A DNA stretch of 64,000 nt, taken from positions 496,001 to 560,000 of the forward strand of contig NZ_CAJQZC010000004.1 of assembly GCF_907164555.1 (NCBI RefSeq). Reading direction: 5' to 3'. Below the pieces are notes generated by a model. That model did not search any database, was not told the origin of the DNA, and was given only the letters and a program-made list of their open reading frames with translations. Of the stretch, positions 20,054 through 27,747 are shown in pieces. How positions within the stretch are numbered: the stretch's first letter is position 1; every line of letters begins with the position of its first letter. Position numbers and translations under genes: made by a program. This DNA is from Paraburkholderia saeva (GTDB taxonomy: Bacteria; Pseudomonadota; Gammaproteobacteria; Burkholderiales; Burkholderiaceae).

Positions 20054-20722
20054 ATGCAGCACCGATCTCTAACCCAGGCTTGTACGCGCGTCGTCGCCGG
20101 GATGTTTATCGGCGTCATGATGGCTGCAGCTCCCGGCGCGTTCGCCGACGAAGTAAGCAGTATTAACCAGAACGCCACATTTTCGATCCAGAATGGATCG
20201 AATTCATTATCTTCCTCCAGTTCGCAAACCCAAAGCGCCGCATCGTCAAGCGATAGCGGCGCCCGGTCATTTCTTTCCGGCATGGCCGGAAAGGCCGGTG
20301 ACGTCGTGGTGGGCGCGCTCAACATGATTGGCGTGCGCTACCGCTGGGGTGGCAACACGCCGGATTCGGGTCTCGATTGCAGTGGCTTCGTCCGCTACGT
20401 GTTCCAGGACACGCTGGGCATGGCGCTCCCGCGTCGCGCCGAAGAAATGAGCCGGGTCGGCGAAAAGGTCCGCATGAGCGAGCTGAAGCCGGGCGATCTC
20501 GTGTTCTTCAACACGATGCGTCGCGCGGCGTCCCACGTCGGCATCTACATCGGCGACAACAAGTTCGTGCATTCGCCGTCCACGGGCAGCACGATCCGTG
20601 TCGACGACCTCGACGACGGGTATTGGGAAAAACGTTTCACCGGGGCGCGTCGTATCGAGACGTCGTTTACGGAACAGCAGGACCTGCGTACGCGTGTGAA
20701 CGCGACCATCGGCGGCAACTGA
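20054..20722 (+). CDS. Secreted NlpC/P60 (C40) cell-wall hydrolase
   Basis: 222 residues: signal peptide 1-31 (cleavage after AFA), a Ser/Asn/Gln-rich linker to about 75, then an NlpC/P60 papain-like domain. Catalytic Cys109 sits in LDCSGFVRYVF, with His161 (SHVGIYIG) and His173 completing the triad. Such enzymes cut D-Glu-meso-DAP or related bonds in peptidoglycan stems. Outer-membrane lipobox is absent, so it is likely periplasmic. A strong promoter lies upstream and a terminator downstream, making it a single-gene unit. Confidence 0.92.
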   Translation: MQHRSLTQACTRVVAGMFIGVMMAAAPGAFADEVSSINQNATFSIQNGSNSLSSSSSQTQSAASSSDSGARSFLSGMAGKAGDVVVGALNMIGVRYRWGGNTPDSGLDCSGFVRYVFQDTLGMALPRRAEEMSRVGEKVRMSELKPGDLVFFNTMRRAASHVGIYIGDNKFVHSPSTGSTIRVDDLDDGYWEKRFTGARRIETSFTEQQDLRTRVNATIGGN

Positions 20723-20750
20723 GCGTTCCCGGTCCTGCACTGCACGCATG

Positions 20751-20783
20751 AAAAAGCCCGCTTCGAAAGATGCGGGCTTTTTT
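20751..20783. terminator. Terminator after the NlpC/P60 gene
   Basis: AAAAAGCCCGC at 20751-20761 pairs with GCGGGCTTTTT at 20772-20782 and is followed by further T. It can also act on the convergent patatin gene. Confidence 0.9.
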
Positions 20784-20859
20784 GCGTCTGGCGCTGTCCG
20801 TTGACGGGACGGATCGCACGCGCCGCCGCAGGCGCATCGATCCACCCGCCGGATAACCG

Positions 20860-21837
20860 TCAGACGACCGGCCGCCCGGCCGCGAGTTTGCGCTGGAGCT
20901 CCGGCATGATCTTCGCGACGGCTTCTTCGCCGGCAAGAATCGCGGCGTTGCGCTGGCTGAAGTCGCTGCTGTTCATCGCGGCGAGATTCGGGCGGATCAC
21001 GATGTCGGCGTACTTGTCGAGTTCGTAGGCCTTGATCGTCTGGCCCATGATTGTGAATGTCTGCATGAGCACGTCGAACGAGCTTGCCGTCAGCGCCGTT
21101 TCCGGACGCGCGGAGATGTCGACCGCGATCACGAAATCCGCGCCCATCTTGCGCGCGAACGAGGCCGGCACCGGGCTGACGAGGCCGCCATCCACGTATT
21201 CGTGTCCGCCGATCTTCACGGGCTCGAACACCGACGGCACGCTGCACGATGCACGCACCGCAATGCCGGTGTTGCCTCGCTGGAACAGGATCGGCTGACC
21301 GGTCTTCAGATCGGTCGCGACGATGCCCAGCGGTTTCGCCATCTTTTCGATCGGACGATTGTTGAGCGTCGTGTTCAGGTAGTTCTGGAGCGCGACGCCC
21401 TGCAGGAAACCGCGCGTACGGAAGGGCATCGCCCAGTCGCTGATTGACGCTTCGTCCATCTTCAGGGCGAGCCGGTTCATGTCGATGCCGCTCATGCCCG
21501 AGGCATACAGCGCACCGACTACCGACCCCGCGCTCGTCCCGCATACGAGGTCGATCTCGACGTTGCGCGCCTCCAGCGCCTTGATCACGCCAATATGGGC
21601 GAAGCCGCGCGCCGCGCCGCCGCCTAGTGCAATGGCGACACGAAGCGGCCGTGGCGGTTTGCTGACGGGCGGCGGCGTGGTCGCGACGGGGTTGTCCGTC
21701 GATGCGGTAGTGGCAGGTTTGCTGCCGCCAGGCGTGGTTGTGCACGCGGTAAGGATGGCGGAGGCTGCAGCAAGCGAAAAGTTGCGGCGGCTCAGACGAG
21801 GGGATGACGGCTTCAACGATTTCTCCAGCGGCGGCAT
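20860..21837 (-). CDS. Patatin-like phospholipase lipoprotein
   Basis: 325 residues related to RssA-type patatins. The glycine-rich oxyanion loop GGGAARG (72-78), nucleophile Ser102 in GTSAG and the partner aspartate in DGG (Asp216) are all present, so it should be an active serine acyl hydrolase. The N-terminus reads RLSRRNFSLAAASAILTAC: a twin-arginine-like motif and a lipobox with Cys32, predicting Tat-exported lipoprotein status (inference). The open frame continues upstream to 22266, but the ATG at 21837 gives a sensible signal peptide. Confidence 0.88.
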   Translation of the reverse strand: MPPLEKSLKPSSPRLSRRNFSLAAASAILTACTTTPGGSKPATTASTDNPVATTPPPVSKPPRPLRVAIALGGGAARGFAHIGVIKALEARNVEIDLVCGTSAGSVVGALYASGMSGIDMNRLALKMDEASISDWAMPFRTRGFLQGVALQNYLNTTLNNRPIEKMAKPLGIVATDLKTGQPILFQRGNTGIAVRASCSVPSVFEPVKIGGHEYVDGGLVSPVPASFARKMGADFVIAVDISARPETALTASSFDVLMQTFTIMGQTIKAYELDKYADIVIRPNLAAMNSSDFSQRNAAILAGEEAVAKIMPELQRKLAAGRPVV

Positions 21838-22212
21838 CCGTGCGATCCGGGTCAGGGATATCGCGTGACGGGACGCGGCATTCGTTCCAGGGCGATCACC
21901 CACGGCAATCGCACCGCGCCGCAGTCGGGAGGGCGGCGCGGGCACATCATAAAGCAAAGCGTTGGCGCCGCGCGGGAATGGCGTGCGAAAACCGCCGGCT
22001 GAAACAACGCGCACCTGCTTACCCGAAGCACCTCGCACGCATACGGACACGGCACGGACGACTGCAACCGGCGGGTATAATCGCGGACTTGCATCTGTCA
22101 TTCGAGTCCACGCGCCGCGTTGCACCCTGCCTGCGCCGCATGGACGCGTTCCGCTTTCGTGCGTCATCGCGTTGATGTCCGCGCGCTGGCGCCTGCCTTC
22201 GAGTAACCGCAC
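21838..22212. other. Divergent intergenic region patatin-gltX
   Basis: 375 bases with no gene I can support. A perfect TATAAT at 22076-22081 points toward gltX, though its -35 region is poor. Nothing else recognisable. Confidence 0.4.
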
Positions 22213-23622
22213 ATGACCACACCCGTCCGTACCCGTTTCGCACCGAGTCCCACTGGCTTCATCCATCTGGGGAACATCCGCTCAGCGCTGTATCCGTGGG
22301 CGTTCGCCCGCAACATGAAGGGCGCGTTCGTGCTGCGGATCGAGGACACCGATCTTGAGCGTTCGACGTCGGCGTCCGTCGACGCGATCCTCGAAGGAAT
22401 GAACTGGCTCGGTCTCGATTACGACGAAGGTCCGTTCTACCAGATGCAGCGCATGGACCGTTACCGCGAGGTCCTGAAGCAGATGGTCGAAAAGGACCTC
22501 GTGTACCCGTGCTACATGTCAACGGAAGAACTGGACGCGCTGCGCGAGCGTCAGCGCGTCGCGGGCGAGAAGCCGCGTTATGACGGCACGTGGCGCCCGG
22601 AGCCGGGCAAGGTCCTGCCGACGCCACCGGCCGGCGTCGAGCCCGTGCTGCGCTTTCGCAATCCGCTGACGGGGACCGTCGTATGGGAGGACGCCGTGAA
22701 AGGGCGTATCGAAATCTCGAACGAGGAACTGGACGACCTCGTGATCGCGCGTCCGGACGGCACGCCGACGTACAACTTCTGCGTGGTCGTCGACGATATC
22801 GACATGCGCATCACCCACGTGATTCGCGGCGACGATCATGTGAACAATACGCCGCGTCAGATCAACATCCTGCGCGCGCTCGGCGCTGAGTCGCCCGTCT
22901 ATGCCCACCTGCCGACCGTGCTCAACGAGCAGGGCGAAAAGATGAGCAAGCGCCATGGCGCAATGAGCGTGATGGGCTATCGCGACGCGGGCTATCTGCC
23001 AGAGGCCGTGCTGAACTATCTCGCGCGACTTGGCTGGTCGCATGGCGATGCGGAAATTTTCTCGCGTGACCAGTTCGTCGAATGGTTTGACCTCGACCAT
23101 CTCGGCAAGTCGCCGGCGCAATACGATCACGACAAGCTCAACTGGCTGAACGCGCACTACATCAAGGAAGCCGACAATGCGCGTCTCGCGGCTCTCGCGA
23201 AGCCGTTCTTCGGCGAACTCGGAATCGACGACGCGGCGCTTGCTGCGGGTGCCGATCTGACTGCCGTTGTGGGTCTGCTGAAAGACCGCGCTTCGACGGT
23301 GAAGGAGATCGCGGAGAACGCCGCGATGTTCTACCGCGCGCCGGCTCCGGAACCCGAGGCGGTCGCGCAGCACGTCACCGACGTTGTGCGCCCCGCACTG
23401 ACCGATCTCGCGACTGCATTGAAGAGCGCGGAGTGGACAAAGGAGAGCATCGCTGCCACGTTGAAGGCAACGCTCGGTGCGCACAAGCTGAAGATGCCGC
23501 AACTCGCGATGCCGGTCCGTCTGCTCGTGGCGGGCACGACGCACACGCCATCGATCGACAGCGTGCTGATGCTGTTCGGTCGTGACGTCGTCGTGAGCCG
23601 CATCGAAAAGGCGCTTGCCTGA
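22213..23622 (+). CDS. gltX: Glutamyl-tRNA synthetase
   Basis: Class I synthetase charging tRNA-Glu, 469 residues. The HIGH-type motif is HLGN at 18-21 and KMSKR lies at 243-247, followed by the helical anticodon-binding domain. Length is standard for bacterial GltX. It lies directly upstream of a tRNA array containing three copies of its substrate tRNA-Glu(TTC), separated by tRNA-Ala, though the tRNAs have their own promoters. Confidence 0.97.
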   Translation: MTTPVRTRFAPSPTGFIHLGNIRSALYPWAFARNMKGAFVLRIEDTDLERSTSASVDAILEGMNWLGLDYDEGPFYQMQRMDRYREVLKQMVEKDLVYPCYMSTEELDALRERQRVAGEKPRYDGTWRPEPGKVLPTPPAGVEPVLRFRNPLTGTVVWEDAVKGRIEISNEELDDLVIARPDGTPTYNFCVVVDDIDMRITHVIRGDDHVNNTPRQINILRALGAESPVYAHLPTVLNEQGEKMSKRHGAMSVMGYRDAGYLPEAVLNYLARLGWSHGDAEIFSRDQFVEWFDLDHLGKSPAQYDHDKLNWLNAHYIKEADNARLAALAKPFFGELGIDDAALAAGADLTAVVGLLKDRASTVKEIAENAAMFYRAPAPEPEAVAQHVTDVVRPALTDLATALKSAEWTKESIAATLKATLGAHKLKMPQLAMPVRLLVAGTTHTPSIDSVLMLFGRDVVVSRIEKALA

Positions 23623-23704
23623 ACGAGCGGCTGCGATTCTTCTCGCGCGTGAAACTGTATGCATGCGGCTTTGAAAAAAGTCGTATGCGGTGACTCAAAG
23701 GGTA

Positions 23705-23733
23705 TTTACAAAACGAGATTCGCTATCTACAAT
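23705..23733 (+). promoter_or_regulatory. Promoter of tRNA-Ala
   Basis: TTTACA at 23705-23710 and TACAAT at 23728-23733 with a 17-base spacer, ending 18 bases before the tRNA. Confidence 0.75.
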
Positions 23734-23751
23734 CTCGCTTCTGTTCTGCAA

Positions 23752-23827
<76 letters not shown>

Positions 23828-23877
23828 TCAGAGCAGAATGAAGTCTTTCGAAGCGCAGTCGTTGTAGCAAAAAAGAC

Positions 23878-23906
23878 TTCACAAACAGCAGTACGGCAGT
23901 TAGAAT
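23878..23906 (+). promoter_or_regulatory. Promoter of the Glu-Asp tRNA array
   Basis: TTCACA at 23878-23883, 17-base spacer, TAGAAT at 23901-23906. It lies 61 bases before the first tRNA-Glu and is the only clear promoter seen for the array. Confidence 0.7.
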
Positions 23907-23967
23907 ATCGTTCTTCGCTGTTGGCGGTAAATAACAGCGAGAACACGACAGAATCTGAAAAGATTAT

Positions 23968-24043
23968 GTCCCCTTCGTCTAGAGGCCTAGGACATCACCC
24001 TTTCACGGTGAGTACAGGGGTTCGAATCCCCTAGGGGACGCCA
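23968..24043 (+). tRNA. tRNA-Glu(TTC), copy 1
   Basis: 76 bases with encoded CCA. Acceptor GTCCCCT/AGGGGAC pairs perfectly. Anticodon loop ctTTCac reads GAA/GAG. Confidence 0.97.
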
Positions 24044-24120
24044 GATATCAGCGTCGCTTGGTTGTCGAGAGCGGCGTCGCTTGCAGAGATTTAACTATCG
24101 CTCGCGGGCATGCAGTAAAT

Positions 24121-24197
24121 GGAGTGGTAGTTCAGTTGGTTAGAATACCGGCCTGTCACGCCGGGGGTCGCGGGTTCGAGTCCCGTCCACTCCGCCA
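24121..24197 (+). tRNA. tRNA-Asp(GTC), copy 1
   Basis: 77 bases with encoded CCA. Acceptor GGAGTGG/CCACTCC. Anticodon loop ctGTCac reads GAC/GAT. Confidence 0.97.
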
Positions 24198-24200
24198 GAT

Positions 24201-24236
24201 AAAGCCCGTTCAGGTGCGCTTGAGCGGGCTTTTTCA
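24201..24236 (+). terminator. Terminator after tRNA-Asp copy 1
   Basis: A 12-bp stem (24201-24212 with 24221-24232, one G-T pair) encloses an 8-base loop and ends in TTTTT. Confidence 0.85.
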
Positions 24237-24257
24237 TTAAAGGTGTAAGCGTACATT

Positions 24258-24333
24258 GTCCCCTTCGTCTAGAGGCCTAGGACATCACCCTTTCACGGTG
24301 AGTACAGGGGTTCGAATCCCCTAGGGGACGCCA
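24258..24333 (+). tRNA. tRNA-Glu(TTC), copy 2
   Basis: Identical to copy 1. It begins only 21 bases after the preceding terminator, with no visible promoter between them. Confidence 0.97.
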
Positions 24334-24410
24334 GATATCAGCGTCGCTTGGTTGTCGAGAGCGGCGTCGCTTGCAGAGATTTAACTATCGCTCGCGGGCA
24401 TGCAGTAAAT

Positions 24411-24487
24411 GGAGTGGTAGTTCAGTTGGTTAGAATACCGGCCTGTCACGCCGGGGGTCGCGGGTTCGAGTCCCGTCCACTCCGCCA
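24411..24487 (+). tRNA. tRNA-Asp(GTC), copy 2
   Basis: Identical to copy 1, inside the second 290-bp unit. Confidence 0.97.
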
Positions 24488-24490
24488 GAT

Positions 24491-24526
24491 AAAGCCCGTT
24501 CAGGTGCGCTTGAGCGGGCTTTTTCA
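24491..24526 (+). terminator. Terminator after tRNA-Asp copy 2
   Basis: Identical hairpin and T-tract to that at 24201-24236. Confidence 0.85.
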
Positions 24527-24547
24527 TTAAAGGTGTAAGCGTACATT

Positions 24548-24623
24548 GTCCCCTTCGTCTAGAGGCCTAGGACATCACCCTTTCACGGTGAGTACAGGGG
24601 TTCGAATCCCCTAGGGGACGCCA
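24548..24623 (+). tRNA. tRNA-Glu(TTC), copy 3
   Basis: Same 76-base sequence as copies 1 and 2; the DNA after it is different from the first two units. Confidence 0.97.
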
Positions 24624-24704
24624 GACATCAGCAGCGCCACGGCAAGCCGGCGATGCAGCTTGAGAGAGGTAACCAACGCTCGCAGGCCATGATGCAAAAA
24701 AGCT

Positions 24705-24781
24705 GGAGCGGTAGTTCAGTTGGTTAGAATACCGGCCTGTCACGCCGGGGGTCGCGGGTTCGAGTCCCGTCCGCTCCGCCA
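24705..24781 (+). tRNA. tRNA-Asp(GTC), copy 3, variant acceptor stem
   Basis: 77 bases with encoded CCA. It differs from copies 1 and 2 by a paired change in the acceptor stem: GGAGCGG/CCGCTCC instead of GGAGTGG/CCACTCC. The rest is the same. Confidence 0.97.
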
Positions 24782-24788
24782 GATCAAG

Positions 24789-24826
24789 AAAAAGCCCGCT
24801 GAGTTTCAGCGGGCTTTTTCTTTTTC
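24789..24826 (+). terminator. Terminator at the end of the tRNA array
   Basis: AAAAAGCCCGCTGA pairs with TCAGCGGGCTTTTT and continues into a T-rich tail. Confidence 0.9.
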
Positions 24827-25005
24827 GTCGCCAGATTCCCGATACGCGCGGCCAACGTTATTGCCCCTGCCTGCGTCATTTCTTTCGCGACTTTTACGTG
24901 GGTCATACTGAAGCGTGGCCGTTCCGGCTGCCTCGGGCAAACCGCCCTTGCCAGCGCACGCCGCCTGTCTTACCTTTGTGCGGTCATCCTTCAGCCCGTT
25001 GCGCC

Positions 25006-25473
25006 ATGCTCGACCCGACCGAAGACCTGTCGCCCGCCTACCTGTTGCGCACAGCCAGCATGGACGACTTCGAGTTCGCCGAGGCACTCACGCGCAACAA
25101 TATGGGCGGCTATTACAAGCGTCACCATCTGGTGTGGCGCGGCGACCTGTTTCTGGCCAGCTGGCGGGAATCGGAAAATTTCATCCTCGAAGTAGAGGGT
25201 GTGGCGATCGGCGTGCTCCGTGTCACCGAGGAAGGTGATTCGCTGCATATCCGCGACGTCCAGATCAGCGAAGGACATCGCCGGCAGGGCGCCGGCACCT
25301 ATATGCTGAACATGTCGCACCGGTGGGCGCGTGCGCGTGGACTGCGGGAACTCCAATTGCGTGTTTTCGTCGATAACCCGGCAGCCCGGCTCTATCAACG
25401 CATGGGGTACCGTCTCGCCGGGCCGCGCCTCGCGCAGCTCGGGGCGATCCGTCACATGGCGCGACGCGTCTGA
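25006..25473 (+). CDS. GNAT family N-acetyltransferase
   Basis: 155 residues forming one GNAT domain: a long first part, then the acetyl-CoA binding motif A near residues 85-100 (VQISEGHRRQGAG, the Q/RxxGxG/A signature) and motif B with NPAARLYQRMGY near 122-133. Substrate cannot be told; it may acetylate a protein N-terminus or a small amine. The ATG at 25006 is chosen because the residues further upstream are not GNAT-like. It stands alone after the tRNA array and converges with the AraC gene. Confidence 0.85.
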   Translation: MLDPTEDLSPAYLLRTASMDDFEFAEALTRNNMGGYYKRHHLVWRGDLFLASWRESENFILEVEGVAIGVLRVTEEGDSLHIRDVQISEGHRRQGAGTYMLNMSHRWARARGLRELQLRVFVDNPAARLYQRMGYRLAGPRLAQLGAIRHMARRV

Positions 25474-25500
25474 CGCTATCGCGGCTTCGACGCACTACGG

Positions 25501-26394
25501 CTATTTCAGCTGGCCGCGGTGCGCATCCAGCTCATCTACGAAGAGGCTGCTCTCGTCTTCATCTTCATCGTGCCCCCGGGTGCGATGTTCGGCGCCGCGT
25601 TCGATGAACGCGCGGGGGCTTTCGCCAAATGCGCGCCGGAACATCGCGGAAAACGCACTCTGGCTTTGATAGCCGAGTTCCTGCGCGACGTGTGAAAGCG
25701 GACGGCCCTGACTCAGCAGCGGAATTGCACGCGCGAGAATCGCCTGCTGACGCCACTGTGAAAAACTCACGCCCAGTTCCTGGCGAAACAGGCGCGCAAT
25801 GGTCCGCGTACTGGCTCCGACACCTGACGCCCAGCCTTCGAGCGAATCAGTATTGGCTGGATCGGCGATAACGGCTTCGCACAGCGCGCGCAGGCGCTTC
25901 TCGACAGGCATGGGCACCGAGAGCGGTAACGGCTCGGAGCGCGTCAGTTCATCGAGCGCCAACGAGCCCAGCAGGCGTTCGCGTGCCGCGGAAAGGCCGG
26001 GTGTATCGAGGGCGGCTATTACTTCACGCAGCAACCCCGAGACTTCGACGACGCGACATGCGTCGAGCCCCGCGGGCACGACCGATTCGTTCACATACAG
26101 CGTGCGCAGAAACGCATCCTCGACGATCACGACTTCGTGTGTGACATGCGGCGGTACCCAGATTGCGCGCGATGGCGGCACCATCCACGTTGTGCCCGAT
26201 GTCGTCATGCGCAACACGCCGCGCGACGCATACGCGACCTGCGCCCATGCGTGGGTGTGACGCGCGACGCGAACGCCAGCCGGCATCGGTCGTGACCGGA
26301 CACGAATGGGATGCGTCGGCGTCGGCGCGAATTCCGGCGGAATGTCGGCGAAATCCACTCGGGTTGATTTCGACAACTCAACGGGCTGCTTCAT
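25501..26394 (-). CDS. AraC family transcriptional regulator
   Basis: 297 residues: N-terminal cupin-like sensing domain (about 25-120, with HTHAWAQVAYA of the AraC cupin type) and a C-terminal pair of helix-turn-helix motifs (about 185-285, LEGWASGVGASTRTIARLF and ISHVAQELGYQS-like QSAFSAMFRRAFG). A short acidic tail (DEDEDESS) follows. The ligand and targets are unknown. It is divergent from the RraA-like gene, which is therefore a candidate target. The longer upstream frame to 26964 overlaps that gene and is not used. Confidence 0.88.
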   Translation of the reverse strand: MKQPVELSKSTRVDFADIPPEFAPTPTHPIRVRSRPMPAGVRVARHTHAWAQVAYASRGVLRMTTSGTTWMVPPSRAIWVPPHVTHEVVIVEDAFLRTLYVNESVVPAGLDACRVVEVSGLLREVIAALDTPGLSAARERLLGSLALDELTRSEPLPLSVPMPVEKRLRALCEAVIADPANTDSLEGWASGVGASTRTIARLFRQELGVSFSQWRQQAILARAIPLLSQGRPLSHVAQELGYQSQSAFSAMFRRAFGESPRAFIERGAEHRTRGHDEDEDESSLFVDELDAHRGQLK

Positions 26395-26553
26395 GACGGA
26401 CAGAGATAACCTGAGGCGAACAGTGACGCCATTGTAGAAGCGTTGCCGGCGCTCAGGCGACAAGTCGCGCAACGTTAGCCATTCGGAAGAGGGTCCCCGG
26501 AAACTCGTGCGAGGCATAATGCAGTCATCCCGTTTATATCTCTGGAGTGAGCG

Positions 26554-27048
26554 ATGACCTTTGCGACCACAGATCTGTGCGATGCCAATGAGGACAAGCT
26601 GGCAACAGGCACGCTTCGTGTGCTCGACCCCGTGTTCCGTCTGTGGGGGCGCGCGGGTTCGTTTGGCGGCGAGGCCGTGACCCTGAAGCTCTTTGAAGAC
26701 AACACGCTGGTGCGCGCCACGCTCGAGGAAAAAGGCAACGGCCGCGTGCTCGTCGTCGATGGGGGCGGCAGCCGGCGATGCGCGCTGGTTGGCGGCAATC
26801 TTGGCCAGATTGCTGAAAAGAATGGCTGGGCCGGCATCGTGGTAAATGGGTGCGTGCGCGATACGCTTGAATTGAACGAATGCAATATCGGTGTGGCGGC
26901 GCTGGCCACCCATCCTCAGCGCAGCCAGAAACGCGGCGGAGGCGAGCGCGATGTACCGGTGCATATGCCCGGGGCGGTCGTGCGTGCGGGTGAATGGGTC
27001 TATGTGGATATCGACGGCGTACTGGTTGCCGCCGCGCCGTTGAACTGA
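26554..27048 (+). CDS. rraA: RraA family protein (RNase E activity regulator / HMG aldolase-like)
   Basis: 164 residues, the length of RraA, which binds RNase E in enterobacteria. The core G-G-x-L-G-x-x-A segment ([14 protein letters not shown]) and NGCVRD are those of the family; the same fold with a G-x20-R-D type motif also serves as metal-dependent 4-hydroxy-4-methyl-2-oxoglutarate / oxaloacetate lyase. Both activities remain possible. It is followed 16 bases later by a GGCT-like gene, a likely two-gene operon. Confidence 0.85.
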   Translation: MTFATTDLCDANEDKLATGTLRVLDPVFRLWGRAGSFGGEAVTLKLFEDNTLVRATLEEKGNGRVLVVDGGGSRRCALVGGNLGQIAEKNGWAGIVVNGCVRDTLELNECNIGVAALATHPQRSQKRGGGERDVPVHMPGAVVRAGEWVYVDIDGVLVAAAPLN

Positions 27049-27064
27049 CCGGAAGGGGAAAGCA

Positions 27065-27466
27065 ATGCAGAACGTGTTTGTCTACGGCACGCTTCGCGCG
27101 GGGGAAGTTAACGACATCAGTTCGGCAGCGGCGCGCCACGATATCGCGGCGCCCACGCTGCTTGGCACTGCGACCGTCAAGGGCCGGCTATACGATTTCG
27201 GCGCATATCCTGGGCTCGTTGTGGACGAGCACGGTGTGTCTGTCACGGGCGACGTCTACGCGATCGACGATGCACTTGTCGCGGTGCTCGACGAAATCGA
27301 GGAGGTGTATCCTGGCGTCGAAGGTTTATTCCGGGGGCGTGATGTCACGGTCGAGGTCGACGGCGCGGCAGTCCCGTGCCGTTTTTATCCCGTAGCGAAA
27401 GAGGCCGTGCCCGGTTTGAAGGAGATCACGTCAGGCGACTGGGTGGCGCATCGTCGCGCAAGATAA
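27065..27466 (+). CDS. Gamma-glutamylcyclotransferase-like protein (YtfP/AIG2 family)
   Basis: 133 residues with the family's N-terminal substrate loop VYGTLRAGE (5-13) and a catalytic-type glutamate in the segment LDEIEEVYPG. Proteins of this fold cleave gamma-glutamyl amines or cyclise gamma-glutamyl amino acids; the actual substrate is unknown. GGAAGGGGAAAGC upstream supplies a ribosome site. Probably co-transcribed with the RraA-like gene. Confidence 0.82.
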   Translation: MQNVFVYGTLRAGEVNDISSAAARHDIAAPTLLGTATVKGRLYDFGAYPGLVVDEHGVSVTGDVYAIDDALVAVLDEIEEVYPGVEGLFRGRDVTVEVDGAAVPCRFYPVAKEAVPGLKEITSGDWVAHRRAR

Positions 27467-27620
27467 CGGGATGCGTGGGCCTCGTCGCGCCCGCATCGAA
27501 GTGCGCCCCGTTCGGCGAATGTCGCGACAGGTGTTGAAGCGGTCGCCGCCATTCGCCTGATCCATGCGGCCTGCACGGCCCGTCCACCCGATGCACCCAG
27601 CGCGACGAACGCCCAGGAAG

Positions 27621-27655
27621 AAAAACGGCTCAATGGGTCGAAACCCATTGAGCCG
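27621..27655 (-). terminator. Terminator of aceB
   Basis: A perfect 13-bp stem (27626-27638 with 27643-27655) over a 4-base loop is followed on the minus strand by TTTTTCTT. It lies about 90 bases past the aceB stop. Confidence 0.88.
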
Positions 27656-27747
27656 CCGCATGATGCGCCCGAGCCATACCTGGACCTGAACCGCGCCAGC
27701 GCGCCAGCTAGCCGTCCAGACCGGCCCGTATCGACACAGGCGTGATA

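Larger units (their letters stand above)
23967..24546 (+). repeat. Exact 290-bp tandem duplication, each unit tRNA-Glu + tRNA-Asp + terminator
   Basis: Unit 1 (23967-24256) and unit 2 (24257-24546) read as identical base for base, including the non-tRNA spacers and the terminator hairpin. A third copy of the leading tRNA-Glu follows at the same period (24548), after which the sequence diverges at the CCAGA just past its 3' end. Confidence 0.95.

Noticed and set aside
24058..24530. Two identical 60-residue open frames (MVVESGVACRD...)
   Set aside because: They read through tRNA-Asp and its spacer; identity follows from the DNA duplication, not from a protein gene.
23967..24781. Regularly spaced repeats resembling a CRISPR array
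   Set aside because: The repeated parts are tRNA genes of 76-77 bases with a 290-bp period and no short unique spacers or cas genes.
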